Positions 54,591 to 64,000 of a DNA stretch of 64,000 bases are shown here, piece after piece. This DNA comes from Plantago ovata (lineage: Eukaryota; Streptophyta; Magnoliopsida; Lamiales; Plantaginaceae). Numbering within the stretch: the stretch's first letter is position 1; each line of letters starts with the position of its first letter. A program made the translations under genes and the position numbers. Location: NCBI GenBank assembly GCA_028274465.1, contig CM051457.1:53542425-53606424 (forward strand). The letters are read 5' to 3'. The notes under the pieces are model-generated. The model was not told the origin of the DNA. It saw only the letters and a list, made by a program, of their open reading frames with translations, and ran no database searches.

Positions 54591-55794
54591 TGATGAACGT
54601 GTATTTTACACTTTCATTCGAGTCTTTTGTCACCTATTTTAGCTATCCTCTATGTTAATTTAGTTTTATTATAGTGCATTTTATTAGAATAGTGTCACGT
54701 TTCCCTTTAGTTTGCATTTTACAGGTTTTAGGTGAAAAACGTGGTTTTCCGGGCAATTATATTGAAGAGAACGAAGAATCGGTGTTCCGAGGACATTTTT
54801 GGAGTATCTAGAAGATTCCGGATGGGATTTGAAGTCTAGGGGTCGAGTCTGAAGGCTAAAAGGTCACTAGAAGGCAAAAACCGTGTCCGAAAAGGAAAAG
54901 AAATCCAAAAACGCATCGAAAACGCGTCCTTGGCCGACTGGGACTCCCGGGCGATTCGCCCGGGATGTGGGACGATTCGCCCCACACCAGGCGATTCGCC
55001 CGGTGTGTGGGGAGACTCGCCCCACACCTGCCGAACCCCTATATATAGTTGCTCAGTTTTCTCCGTTTTTCATACTTTCTCAGACCTTTTTTCATACCTT
55101 TCTCATTAGTTTTAGGGAAGAATTCTCCAGAGCCTGTTCTGGGAATTCTTAGTATAGGAGATACTTTTTCTTATCGATTTGGAGCTTGTGAGATCGCGAT
55201 TCTTCGGATATTGACAACCTTCGGTAACATTGTATCTCAGATTTTTCTATTTATATTTATTTATCTTTCAACATGTTTTCATTCAATCATTGCTATGATT
55301 TCTGTTGATTGCATGACATCTATGAGTAGCTAAATCTATCGTTGGTGATAGTATGTGATTTCTTAGCGAAGGGTTAGTAATTATGATGATGGCGGTAAAG
55401 CGAATCAGACTTTGAGTTATTGCTTTATTTCTTTGATCTATCTAAGCCCTCTATCTTCGTAGTGTTGAATAAAATGGAACACATTGGACAATTCATGATC
55501 AAAGATCTCTATGCAAAACGGTCGGGTACTTCATGCATGATTATTAACCCACTATGCTTTGAATGATCATACTATCACTAACTTCCATTATCTTGATAAG
55601 AAAAACCTGTGTTAAATCGTTTGTTGATTTTATAGTTTAAAGTTAGATTAGATAAAGCTAGTTATAGTCCTTAGAGATCAACACTCGAGGTTATTTTACT
55701 GCTGCACTACGGTTTTCGTTGTAGTTGTGAATTGTCTTTGGCTTAAAAACAAATTTATTTGATTAATTAGAATCTGACAAGTTCCGGTTCATCA
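54591..55794 (+). repeat. 3' LTR of J (1204 bp)
   Basis: TGATGAACGTGTATTTTACA...CGGTTCATCA. Hairpins at 54946-55027 and TATATATA at 55040-55047, 13 bases after the last hairpin. Confidence 0.94.
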
Positions 55795-57077
55795 GGCCCT
55801 CCACGATACCATCCGAAGCAACTTCGCCAACCTCCAGATCGTCCATAAACTTGGAATCTTCCGGAAGAAGCAGCTTTCTCTCCTCACCAGAGAAATCCAT
55901 TTTATCGGAGTGCAAACAAGCCTTTTCATGCAACTTCATAGTCAAAAAACTTTCAGACATTCTGTTACGAGACCCTACTATAGCATCCCCAGTCTGTTAC
56001 GAGACTCGCAGTAGAAGCCCCTACAATAGCATCCCCAGTCTCGAAAGTATAATCAGACATTCTGTTACGAGACTCTGAAGGATTCCCCTTCTTCTTCTTA
56101 CTTTTGGGCTCCTTAGCCTCCCCAACATCACTACTACCCAGGATCCTCACGCTTGGGAATTTGATGCGATTCAGCTTTTCCATGAATCCTTCCAGATAAT
56201 GAGCTCCTGATTCTGAAACAAAAGGAAAATTTCTCAATCCACAAACTAGAACGAATTTTAAGGACTTCAGCTTTTAAAGTTTAATACCTGACTCCGCTAC
56301 TTGGTGTTCCCAGACAAAAGTCTTCACTAACTGTCTTGGATGAAGTAGAAAATCCCAACACCTATGTTTCTCAAGCACGTTATGGATACGCTCGACACCT
56401 TGGTCCGCCTCAAAGCCAACCTTGGAAGGAACTCTTTTCAAATCTGCAAAAAGAAATTTATAAGATTCAGCATTAATATGAATAATAGGAGTCTTTCCTA
56501 AAGAATACGACATACCACACTTTGTCCACCTATGACTGACCCCTTCCTCATTACCTTTGCCATCAAAAACGTACGTACGGTCTACATAAAAGTACCGCTC
56601 CCTCCAACAGTCTTTGGCATCAACCTTCATTGGGAGCAATTCTATAAGATGATGCCTCCGACCCAGGCGTTTACTAAAAGTAACCCTACCATTCTCAGTC
56701 TGTGGATTATATAATTTGGGGACATATGAGTGGAGAAGAATCTCAACAGTGATGTCTCTCCCAATCAGATCACTCAAAACAACGAGCCCCAAAATCAGCC
56801 TCCAAGAATTTGGAACTAACTTTGTCGGGGAAATTTCTAAGACGCTGAGGACCGTTTTGATAAAAGGATGTAAAGGGAGCTTGAGTCCTAACCTAAAGTC
56901 AATATCATAAAAACAAACTCTACGTCGAAGATCCCAATCAGGCCTATGAAGCTCACTAGGAATTTTGACATATACGTCTGGAAGCTCGAATAAATCAATA
57001 AGGGCATCTAGTTCTTCGCCCCCCCCCCCCCCAAGAGTGTTTGCAGGATTTTTCTGAAGGATACCCTGAGGCACGCC

Positions 57078-57706
57078 ATTTCAAGGAAAAGAGCCCGGTC
57101 GATCACTGGTTAAGCGGGGGAAGGGAAATCATCGTGTTCGAATTCTGGTTATCCATATTTGTATCTCTAGAGTAAAACTGAATACATTATCCAAAGCTTC
57201 CAAATAAAAGTGAGGCATTTGCAGAAGTATATAACATTACTAAAGAAAATATTGGGCTTTTGCACACAGCATCTTTTTCTACCTTATCATGGGAAACATT
57301 CAAAAGACATAAGGGTCTAAAATACGACCATTCCAAACAATCACAAACATATCTATATTTTTGAAGACAAGGCGGCATACAAGGAATAAATCAGATCTAA
57401 AGATAGAACTCAAGTATCTGACTAAGAACGACTTCATAAACCATAATCTGCCAAGATATTCGGAAGAAGCATACAAAAACTCACCCGAAATAAACCACTT
57501 CAGACCAGCACGACAAAGACTTCTTTTCTGTGAGCTCGGAGTGCGGATGGACGAGAAACCCATCGCGGCATTAATTGCAAATAAAAAGGCAAAAACGCAT
57601 TGCAAGTCGGTTTTGAGTGGGCGTTGTGAATATCGGGCTTGGCCAAGATGAAGAGATACAAATTTTCCTTATATTTATTCAGACAAGCGTTGGGATTTAT
57701 CAAGTT
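57078..57706. other. interval between antisense gene of I and element K
   Basis: No gene is supported. It should be the upstream (leader/promoter) side of I's antisense gene, but I see no convincing TATA box or leader intron. A tRNA-like box pair near 57110-57148 is discussed under rejected items. The right edge is K, with AAGTT at 57702-57706 as a possible target duplication. Confidence 0.4.
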
Positions 57707-58457
57707 TGTTGAAGGGTAATTCGCGTTTCTTTCTAAGTTCGCAATGAGTCGCTAGTCTAAGTCATTATAGTTCTTCTTCTTATAGTGTTCCTCTAAGATA
57801 GGAAATGAGCCTTCTTGTAACTTCCTCGTACCTGAAATAGACTAGAGGGGGGGTTAGTGTCTCTTTCCCGGTCTGTAAGGTATCAGACCGGAGAGGCGAC
57901 TTTACGAGTAGGGAGTTGTGAGGCTTCCCTAGTATGAGTAGTGAAAGTGGTGCTCGGGTGGCGTAGTTAATGCTTACTGTTGGAGAGTAAATGAGGCCCT
58001 TATATACTTGAGACCCTTCAGCTTCCGGTCATGTAGGATCACGCCACGTGTACGGCAAGGATTGAGGCCTTCCTCGGCCCAGGCCCATTAAGGAGGTCCG
58101 TGGGCCTTGGCCCAAGAGAGCAACCATGGCTGGTCGCTCTGGTGTCCTCGTGCCTTCCTTGTGCGTGGATGATGCGAGTAGTGTCCTGCTCAGTTTCTGT
58201 CAAGGAGCGTTACCTTGACGTAAGGTCTCCTCGAGCCCGAGAGATGCTCCTCGAGCCCACTGGCAGCTTTGTCCTTGAGAGGAGCTTATTTTGAGGGTTG
58301 TCCTCCCAGTGATGGTCGGACCCTATGTGGTCGATCCACACCTTAGTGACATACTTGGGTGTGGTTGTGCCCCTTGAGGGACGGCCTATGATGCTTTGTC
58401 GCGCTCTTAGACCGCTCCAGTTCGTACATGCGGACTGGACATATTTCAACCCTAACA
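57707..58457 (-). repeat. 3' LTR of K (751 bp)
   Basis: TGTTGAAGGGTAATTCG...CCCTAACA, followed by the putative polypurine tract 58458-58470 (CTAGGGGGACATA on the minus strand). It is about 100 bp shorter than in C. The right edge is inferred by comparison with C. Confidence 0.65.
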
Positions 58458-58710
58458 TATGTCCCCCTAGTTTCCAAGTATCTTTGTAGAAGATAGTTGA
58501 GGAACTATGTTGAAGTAGAGGTCGAGCAGAGCCTCGACTAGTAGTGGGTGAAAAAAGATTTCCGTATTCGCACCTTGGTATCTTTCCCTCCTCCTATCTC
58601 TCCCTCCCCCCCTTTTTATAGGGTGCGAGCAGACGTTGCTCGGACCGTATGAAAAGAGGTATTTTTGCTGGGAAAAGATCGGATCCGGGTAAGTATTCCT
58701 TAGTGGAATG

Positions 58711-58908
58711 GAATGACTTCCTGCCGCTTTTTGCTTGCAAAGTATCTCGCGGAGAGATACTTGTGTAAAAGGAATGGAATGACTTCCTGCCGCTTTTTGC
58801 TTGCAAAGTATCTCGCGGAGAGATACTTGTGTAAAAGGAATGGAATGACTTCCTGCCGCTTTTTTGCTTGTAAAGTATCTCGCGGAGAGATACTTGTGTA
58901 AAAGGTCA
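58711..58908. repeat. three tandem 66-bp units with internal hairpin
   Basis: Units start at 58711, 58777 and 58843 with GAATGACTTCCTGCCGC. The hairpin is AAGTATCTC, loop GCGGA, GAGATACTT. It corresponds to the 67-bp units of C, with a different but still paired stem. Confidence 0.9.
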
Positions 58909-59260
58909 AAGGAATCTCGAGGAGAGATATCGTCATGAGAGGATCCTCGATCCACTGCCACGTGGCCATCGATTTTCCGCTTTTCTGGCATTTTTCTCAA
59001 TGTTGTCTCGAGGAGGATAGATCTTGGTCGTCGATCTGTCTCCGTTTGTCCCGAGTAGGGTCGTGCTCGCGCTGCGAGTTGATTGCCGCGGTTAGGTAAT
59101 TCGTTCCGGATTTGGGAGCGTGTTCGAGCCGGAGCGGGAGCGTGGAGGGCATAACCGGTAATTCGCTAGGCGGCTGTAATCTGGACCGTTGATCTTGGAC
59201 ACGTGGTCGGTCCGGATGGCGCGAGGACATGCGTCGTTTCGTATCCTCGGGATACCCTTC

Positions 59261-59268
59261 TATAAATA
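59261..59268 (+). promoter_or_regulatory. TATA box of the antisense gene in K
   Basis: TATAAATA in the context CTTCTATAAATAGG, identical in core to 7837-7844 in C. It is followed by a leader and the intron 59481-60108. Confidence 0.72.
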
Positions 59269-59480
59269 GGTCAACACTCGGTCATTCCACACTTTTCGCA
59301 ATCCGAACATTCAGAGCAAATAAGAGAGAGCGAGGATACTTTGAGAGATCGACGAGTGTGAGTGATCGAGCCAAGTTACGCGCGAGGAGCCTTTCCGGTG
59401 TGCAGAATCTCGTTTTCAGGCGACTTTCGACTTTTTCCGGCCTTCTTTCCGGTTTCAAACCTTCCTTCAGTCAATAACAA

Positions 59481-60108
59481 GTAAGTTTCCTTACTCACAT
59501 TGCCCTTTCTTGCCTTTAATCGTTCCTTTTTTGCTTCGAAATGCCCTATTTTTCTGCCTTCTTGCTTTTTCTCTTTTCGGCTTTTGCATGTTAGCTCTTT
59601 TCTTTGATTTTTGCCTCCCGGAATGTTGTAAACTGAATAATCACCGGTGTATGACGGCCTAAGAACGGCCTTGGACCTAAAAAACAGTAAACGGACTTGT
59701 AAACGGAATTCACCGGAATAGATTCGGACCGATTTAGCTCGCTAATGCCTTAGAAGTAGTTCCCTGTTCTTTACTGTATGTCCCTTGTTGCCTCCTCATT
59801 AGTGTAGTGCTGTAGAAATAACTGTAGGAAGTTTTTCGGGCGGTTGGTCGCTCCTCGATTTTTGTATATGCATGGGGTCATGCTGCCCGATTTTTTACTC
59901 ATGCTTTGAGTGGTTGGTCGCTCCTTGTGTATGCTCCTCGCTCTGTGTTTGCTTTCTTGTAGAGTAACTTAGAGTAACTTCTTGATTTACTTGCTTTTTC
60001 CTTTTGAGATTTTTCTCCGTTCGGGAGGTCGAACCTTAATGAACATACCTAAAAGGACCTCTCGGACTATCACAAACCATCCTAACTTCTTTCTTTGCCC
60101 ACCTTTAG
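59481..60108 (+). other. 5' leader intron of the antisense gene in K (GT-AG)
   Basis: Donor AACAA then GTAAGT; acceptor CACCTTTAG one base before the start codon at 60110. It aligns with the GC-AG intron of C. Confidence 0.68.
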
Positions 60109-60109
60109 G

Positions 60110-63100
60110 ATGTCCGAGAGGAGCGACGACAGCCAAAACATCTCGGCCGCCGGTGAGTATGGGAGCGACCATACTACATCGCCCGATACGTCAGACGTAT
60201 CGGCGACCTTCCTTGATAACACGATAGAGGAGGTTGTCGAGGAGCCTCAGCTCGAGCAAGGTGGCGAGCGGGCTGCCGAGGAAGATGAGGAGACAGAGAG
60301 TGAAGAGGATCTCTACCAGTTGGTGAGCAGGAAGAGGCGTCGTACCGAGGACGACGATTTATCGACGACCGTACAGAGGCGGAAGGTGGTCCCCGCAACC
60401 CTGGCGTATCTGCGGAGTTGATTACTCGCGCCGCCCAAGTCCACGGGCGCAATTACGGGACAGCAGCTAACGTGGTCCCTCCTGCCGATATTCGGATCGA
60501 GGAGATGGATGACACGGAGAGGCCGGAGTTGGCCTTGGCGCTGTATGAGGAGGGTGAGCATTCGGCCAAGCGTGGGAAGGCCCCGATACCCGTTCAAATC
60601 ATTGATAGTGATGATACGGATGATGAGAGCGAGGAGGACGATGAGGCGACTTCTCCTCGGACTAGTCCCCCTTCAAAGAGGGTTAGATTCCCTCCACAAA
60701 CAACTAGGAGGGCTGTGATCACGGACGAGGAGGAGGATGAAGTTCCTCTGACAATCGGAGACACTCATAGGAGTGAAGCTGGTCCGAGTACTAGGTCTCC
60801 TTCCTTCTCGGAGGGGCAAAGGCGTGCAATAAGGGATGCGAAGAGGTTCGCACGCGAGGAGGAGACCAGTTACCATTCCATCGACCCGACCACCATTGAC
60901 TTTACATATCCGAGTGGGACCCGAGGACCCAATCCACTCGAGGACCAGGAGGGTGAGATGCGGCGCGCTCAGATGGCCGCTGACAAGAAGAAAGCTGAAA
61001 GGAGAGCGAGTAAGCCTTCTCGCTCCAGTAAATCGAAGAGGGCCAAGGTTGCCGTGGAGCCAGAGCCTAAAACTACTAAGGCTGCTGAGAAGAAGTTCAC
61101 CAAAAATGCTCGCACGGTTGACCTCCCCGATCCTCAGGGGGAGAAGAACGAGGATGGGATAATACCGACCACCTCTTCTACCGTCAAGCTCGACGAGGTT
61201 CCCACACTTAGGTGGAAGTATTCTCTCCCTGAGAATAAATTTGACATCCTCGTGCCCAAGGAGGATCAAACTTTTTATAATGCTCCCCCGGGGTACATGG
61301 CCGTTCACTGCCTCAGCTTGGATCGAGGATGGATACTCCCCTTCTGCGATGCATTCCGCGATATCTTCAACACGTTGGGGATCGCTCCTTGGCAATTAGT
61401 GCCGAGTGCCTTCGGGACTCTAGTCTGCTTTGGAGTCTTTTGCATGAAGAGGGGGATCGAGCTGAATTTCCATAACTTCAATCAACTGTTCCGAGTCTCG
61501 ATGAGCTCCGGGAACAAATACTTTTACTATTTCAATGCTCGACCCGGCCTTGGGTTCATCATGGACGCTCCTAGCTCCTCGGGCTACAAGTGGTTCCATA
61601 GGTACTTCTATATCAGGAAGAGAAGGTTGCCTAACATGACCGAGGAGGAGCTGGAGTGGGGAGTGCCGAAGCTCATGTTTCGAGGAAAGATAGCGGACAA
61701 GCATCCGTTGCCCGAGGAGTCTGATCCCTGGGTCACTGAGCTCGAGGAGAAAAATCGGGGACCTCATCCCGAGAAGTACTTCTATTGGGGGTTGGTCCTT
61801 CAGCCACTTCCTTATTTGGCGGGACTTTCTCCTTATGCGTACACAGGGTATATCGGGAACCGATATACCCGAAAAGTCCTCTTCGGTAACTAGTTCTTCG
61901 CGCTTTTTCTTCGCTTTGTACTTGTATTTTTTCTTTGCTTGCTTTGTCTGTTTGTAATATGTCCTCGCTTTCTTGCTTTCCTCGTCGATTTTTATTGCTC
62001 TTCGATCGTACTAACTTGTGTTTATTCTGTTGCAGCTTATTGGTTCCAGTGGATCATGTCGAAAACCATGGCCGCCAAGGAGGAACAAAGGAGGAAACAA
62101 AGGTTGGCCAACAAACAGACGAAGATCCTCGGGTCTTTGAACTTGACCCCTCCCCGCAACGCCGCACATCATCGAGATGCCCTAGTGCAGGAGGGGCTCG
62201 ATACCCGAGAGAACCCAGTAGAGGCCATCAAAAGGGCCGAGGAGGAGGCCGCCGCGAAGAGGGCCAAGGAAGCAAAGGAGGCCGAGGAGGAGGCCTTGAA
62301 CACAATTGAGGCTGAGAAGAGGCCGGAGAGGCCTGTCGCGAAAAAGGGAGCGAGGAAGCTCAACCTTGGTGGTAATAACGAGCCTGCCCGAAAAAAGGGT
62401 AAGGTGGCCGCTTCGGGGGATGAAGTGAAGCGGCTCATCCAGATGAGCGACCTCGACAGGGCACACGAGCTCAGCATGTGCTCGCTCCAGGTACTTGCCT
62501 TTATACTTATTGTTGTGAAATTTTTCTAAGTATAAATTTTTCTCTCCTCGCTAACTTTGTTTGCTTTTTGTAGCTCGAGAACTTGAAGGAGGCGTATGGC
62601 AGGTTGCTGCTGATCGGGCCGACATAGGGGTCGTCATCGAGGACCTCGAGAAGAAGCTGGCTGCTTCAGAGAAAAAAGCCAAGGTCTCGGAGGCTGAGGC
62701 CGGGAAGCTGAAGATAAAGGTCGAGGAGCTGGAGAAGGAGCTCTCTCGGGAGAAATCGAGGAGCAAAAGCTTCAAGGGTGCTTACGCCACTTTGTCCATT
62801 TGCATGGAAAGTTTAAGGCAAGCATCCTGTCCTTCCTCAAAGGGAGCCGAATCTCTGCTGCTCGCGACTTCATGTCGTCGGTTACATACAAGTTGGCCCT
62901 GAGAGATGTACAAGTGTCATCGCGCGAGGAGGGCTTCTTCTCGTGTGTTGGCCAACTAAAGAGGGTCAACATGCTTCCGGCCGATTTTGATCCCGATGAC
63001 CGCGAGGACCTGCATCCGGGCGGCGCGAGGACCTCACTCCTTACCCAGATGAGGAGATTACTGAAGAGATGCACGAGGCGTGCGAGTTTGGCGAGCTGGT

Positions 63101-63419
63101 GACCGACCCAGAAGTACCTTATCCCAGCAAGCCAGCCTACCTCCCCGCCTGGGTGCCCGAGAGCTTGAGAAGCGGGATAATCTACCCGTTCGAGAAGGCG
63201 GCTCTTCGGAACGCAGCCTGGGTAAAGTTGAGTGATCCGGTCCTTGGGAGGGCAGCCGACTTCGTCGAGCCCGAGCTCACTATGTATCAGAAGGCCATTG
63301 AAGAAGCTCGAGCTCAGGAGCGCGACGACATGGAAGGCCCAGAAATGAGCACAGTTCGAGGAGGAGCTGCCAGCGCGACCACCCCGGTCACTGAATTCAC
63401 TGATAGCCGTACACGCTAA
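60110..63419 (+). pseudogene. Tat antisense gene, copy in K (three coding exons, frameshifted)
   Basis: Exons are 60110-61885, 62036-62490 and 62574-63419, with introns GTAACT...TTGCAG and GTACTT...TTTTTGTAG at the same places as in C. Exon 1 begins MSERSDDSQ, is acidic, then basic (SKPSRSSKSKRAKV), then carries the conserved Transposase_28-like block (NAPPGYMAVHCLSLDRGW to YFYWGLVLQPLPYLAGLSP). This block is uninterrupted here, so K's exon 1 is better preserved than C's. Exon 3 is a coiled coil (VIEDLEKKLAASEKKAK). Frame breaks are near 60357, 62600, 62808 and 63020. Full length would be about 1025 residues. It runs opposite to pol. Role unknown. Confidence 0.82.
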
Positions 63420-64000
63420 GATCGGGGAGCCTCCTTGAAGACCGAGTATGCTCGGGACTGTTGTAATCTTTTCAATTCTGTACTTGCATTTATTTCAAAC
63501 AATTTCCATTTGGCCTTTGTGGCACTCCTCGCAACATTTATGCTTGTAACATAAGTTTCACTGTTGTTGTTTGTTTGCTACTCTTTTCTTTCAATAAAAT
63601 GCAATGTTCTTCGCTCTTTCACTTATACTTGTGTTTTTTCTAAATCCAATTTTTGTTATGACGTATAACTTGGATAGAGTAGTTAAACAAGTATAAGTTA
63701 GAATCGAGAACCAATGTTCTTCGCTGCGAGCTATTCGATCTATCGATGCTTCTCGATCATTTGGATCACTTGAGGAAAAATTCTAAGTGTTGAACTTAGA
63801 AAAATTTCCAAGTGTTGAGTTAGAAAGACTGGAAGTCTCTCTCCTCGATCACTTCCGTCTCCTCGCTTTTTCTTCTTTGAGTGGTTTCCTGATCGATTCT
63901 CTTATAGAGTTTAGAGAGCGGGGAGGGTTCCCCTTAATCATGGAAATCGAATAGCTTTTATTTAGGTAAGCTTTCTCGATCGAGTAGTCTTATTTTTTGA
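63420..64000. other. noncoding sequence downstream of the antisense gene in K
   Basis: It contains a poly(A) signal AATAAA near 63593 for the antisense gene, the block GACGTATAACTTGGATAGAG shared with C, and the repeated AAATTCTAAGTGTTGA motif. No gene is visible before the window ends. Confidence 0.65.

Larger units (their letters stand above)
49701..55794 (+). mobile_element. J: complete gag-only LTR retrotransposon (TR-GAG type)
   Basis: LTRs lie at 49701-50902 and 54591-55794, with the target duplication GGCCC at 49696-49700 and 55795-55799. It has a tRNA-Asp primer site and a polypurine tract, one broken gag-protease and no RT or integrase. The first dinucleotide of the 5' LTR is TA instead of TG. 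Confidence 0.93.
49202..57077 (-). pseudogene. antisense gene of Tat element I, split by J
   Basis: Minus-strand exons: about 57077-56288 (domain exon), 56212-55795 and 49700-49691 as one exon cut by J, and 49588-49202. Introns: 56213-56287 (75 bp, GTATTA...TTTCAG) and 49589-49690 (102 bp, GTAGGC...TGCAG); both preserve the frame. Exon 1 has a block like Transposase_28 (LGLKLPLHPFIKTVLSVLEI, LVPNSWRLILGLVVL, YFYVDRTYVFDG). Exon 2 is basic (KEPKSKKKKGNPSESRN). The last exon is a coiled coil (LGSKVKQLERQLEMDREKAE). A poly-G run at 57020-57032 breaks the frame near the start, and there is a further break near 55965. Role unknown; same architecture as in C and K. Confidence 0.72.
44472..57706 (+). 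mobile_element. I: Tat-lineage Ty3/gypsy element, pol and antisense gene, with J nested
   Basis: Pol on the plus strand (44472-47686) has dual RNase H. A noncoding interval follows, then an antisense gene on the minus strand (49202-57077) split by J. The left side (LTR, gag, protease) is lost at H. The right LTR is not seen before K begins at 57707. It is a family distinct from C and K. Confidence 0.85.
57707..64000 (-). mobile_element. K: second copy of the C family (Tat lineage), right side outside window
   Basis: It repeats the order of C: LTR 57707-58457, purine tract, hairpin satellite, TATA box, leader intron, antisense gene, then the noncoding part before pol. Sequence identity with C is obvious but moderate, with many substitutions, so they are separate old insertions of one family. 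Confidence 0.85.

Noticed and set aside
57085..57160. tRNA-like or SINE-head sequence with A-box-like TGGTTAAGCGG and B-box-like GTTCGAATT
   Set aside because: The T-arm and acceptor stems do not pair, the B box has a mismatch and no SINE body or tail is visible. It overlaps the start of I's antisense gene.

Overview
This window is repeat DNA from a flowering-plant nuclear genome, and I find no convincing host gene in it. The element families point to a plant: a SIRE-type Ty1/copia element, Athila-type Ty3/gypsy elements with a tRNA-Asp primer site, Tat-lineage Ty3/gypsy elements with antisense accessory genes, and a CACTA DNA transposon. The species cannot be read from the sequence. Names A to K below are local labels.

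Layout. 1-5464: A, a degenerate SIRE-type copia element on the minus strand that runs off the left edge. 5465-6137: B, the left part of an Athila-type LTR inserted in A's LTR. 6138-13344: C, a Tat element (minus) inserted in B, with LTR, hairpin satellite, antisense gene with its own promoter and introns, and an integrase tail. 13345-24883: D, an Athila-type element (minus) that abuts C at an abrupt junction and carries a complete gag-only element E (14806-21502, TSD ATTAC). 24884-30094: F, an Athila-type pol (minus) that shares the LTR 23700-24883 with D. 30095-44471: H (plus), a truncated element with an intron-preceded accessory ORF. H is split by the gag-only element G (31106-40317, minus, TSD TTATG), which contains a CACTA transposon (32314-36093, TSD AAA). 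44472-57706: I, a Tat element (plus) with pol followed by an antisense gene. That gene is split by the gag-only element J (49701-55794, TSD GGCCC). 57707-64000: K, a second copy of the C family, which runs off the right edge.

How the parts relate. D and F carry an Athila-type pol and could be relatives of former helper elements for E, G and J, which have LTRs, primer site, polypurine tract and gag but no reverse transcriptase or integrase. All pol genes here are broken by stops, frameshifts or lost catalytic residues. E's gag-protease ORF is the only long intact retroelement ORF.

The most notable signal is not a gene. The Athila-type family members carry clusters of perfect or near-perfect hairpins with a three-base loop and a fixed cap (GCG, loop, CGC), while the outer stem changes in a paired way between units. 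Clusters sit just upstream of the TATA box in most LTRs with a visible one. They recur downstream of the last ORF of E, F and G, inside D's gag, and ahead of H's accessory transcription unit. Other paired structures recur in the 3' noncoding regions: AACCTATTC hairpins, a GCTYG/CRAGC hairpin before the polypurine tract, and a GGGAGGCAACCC stem-loop after gag.
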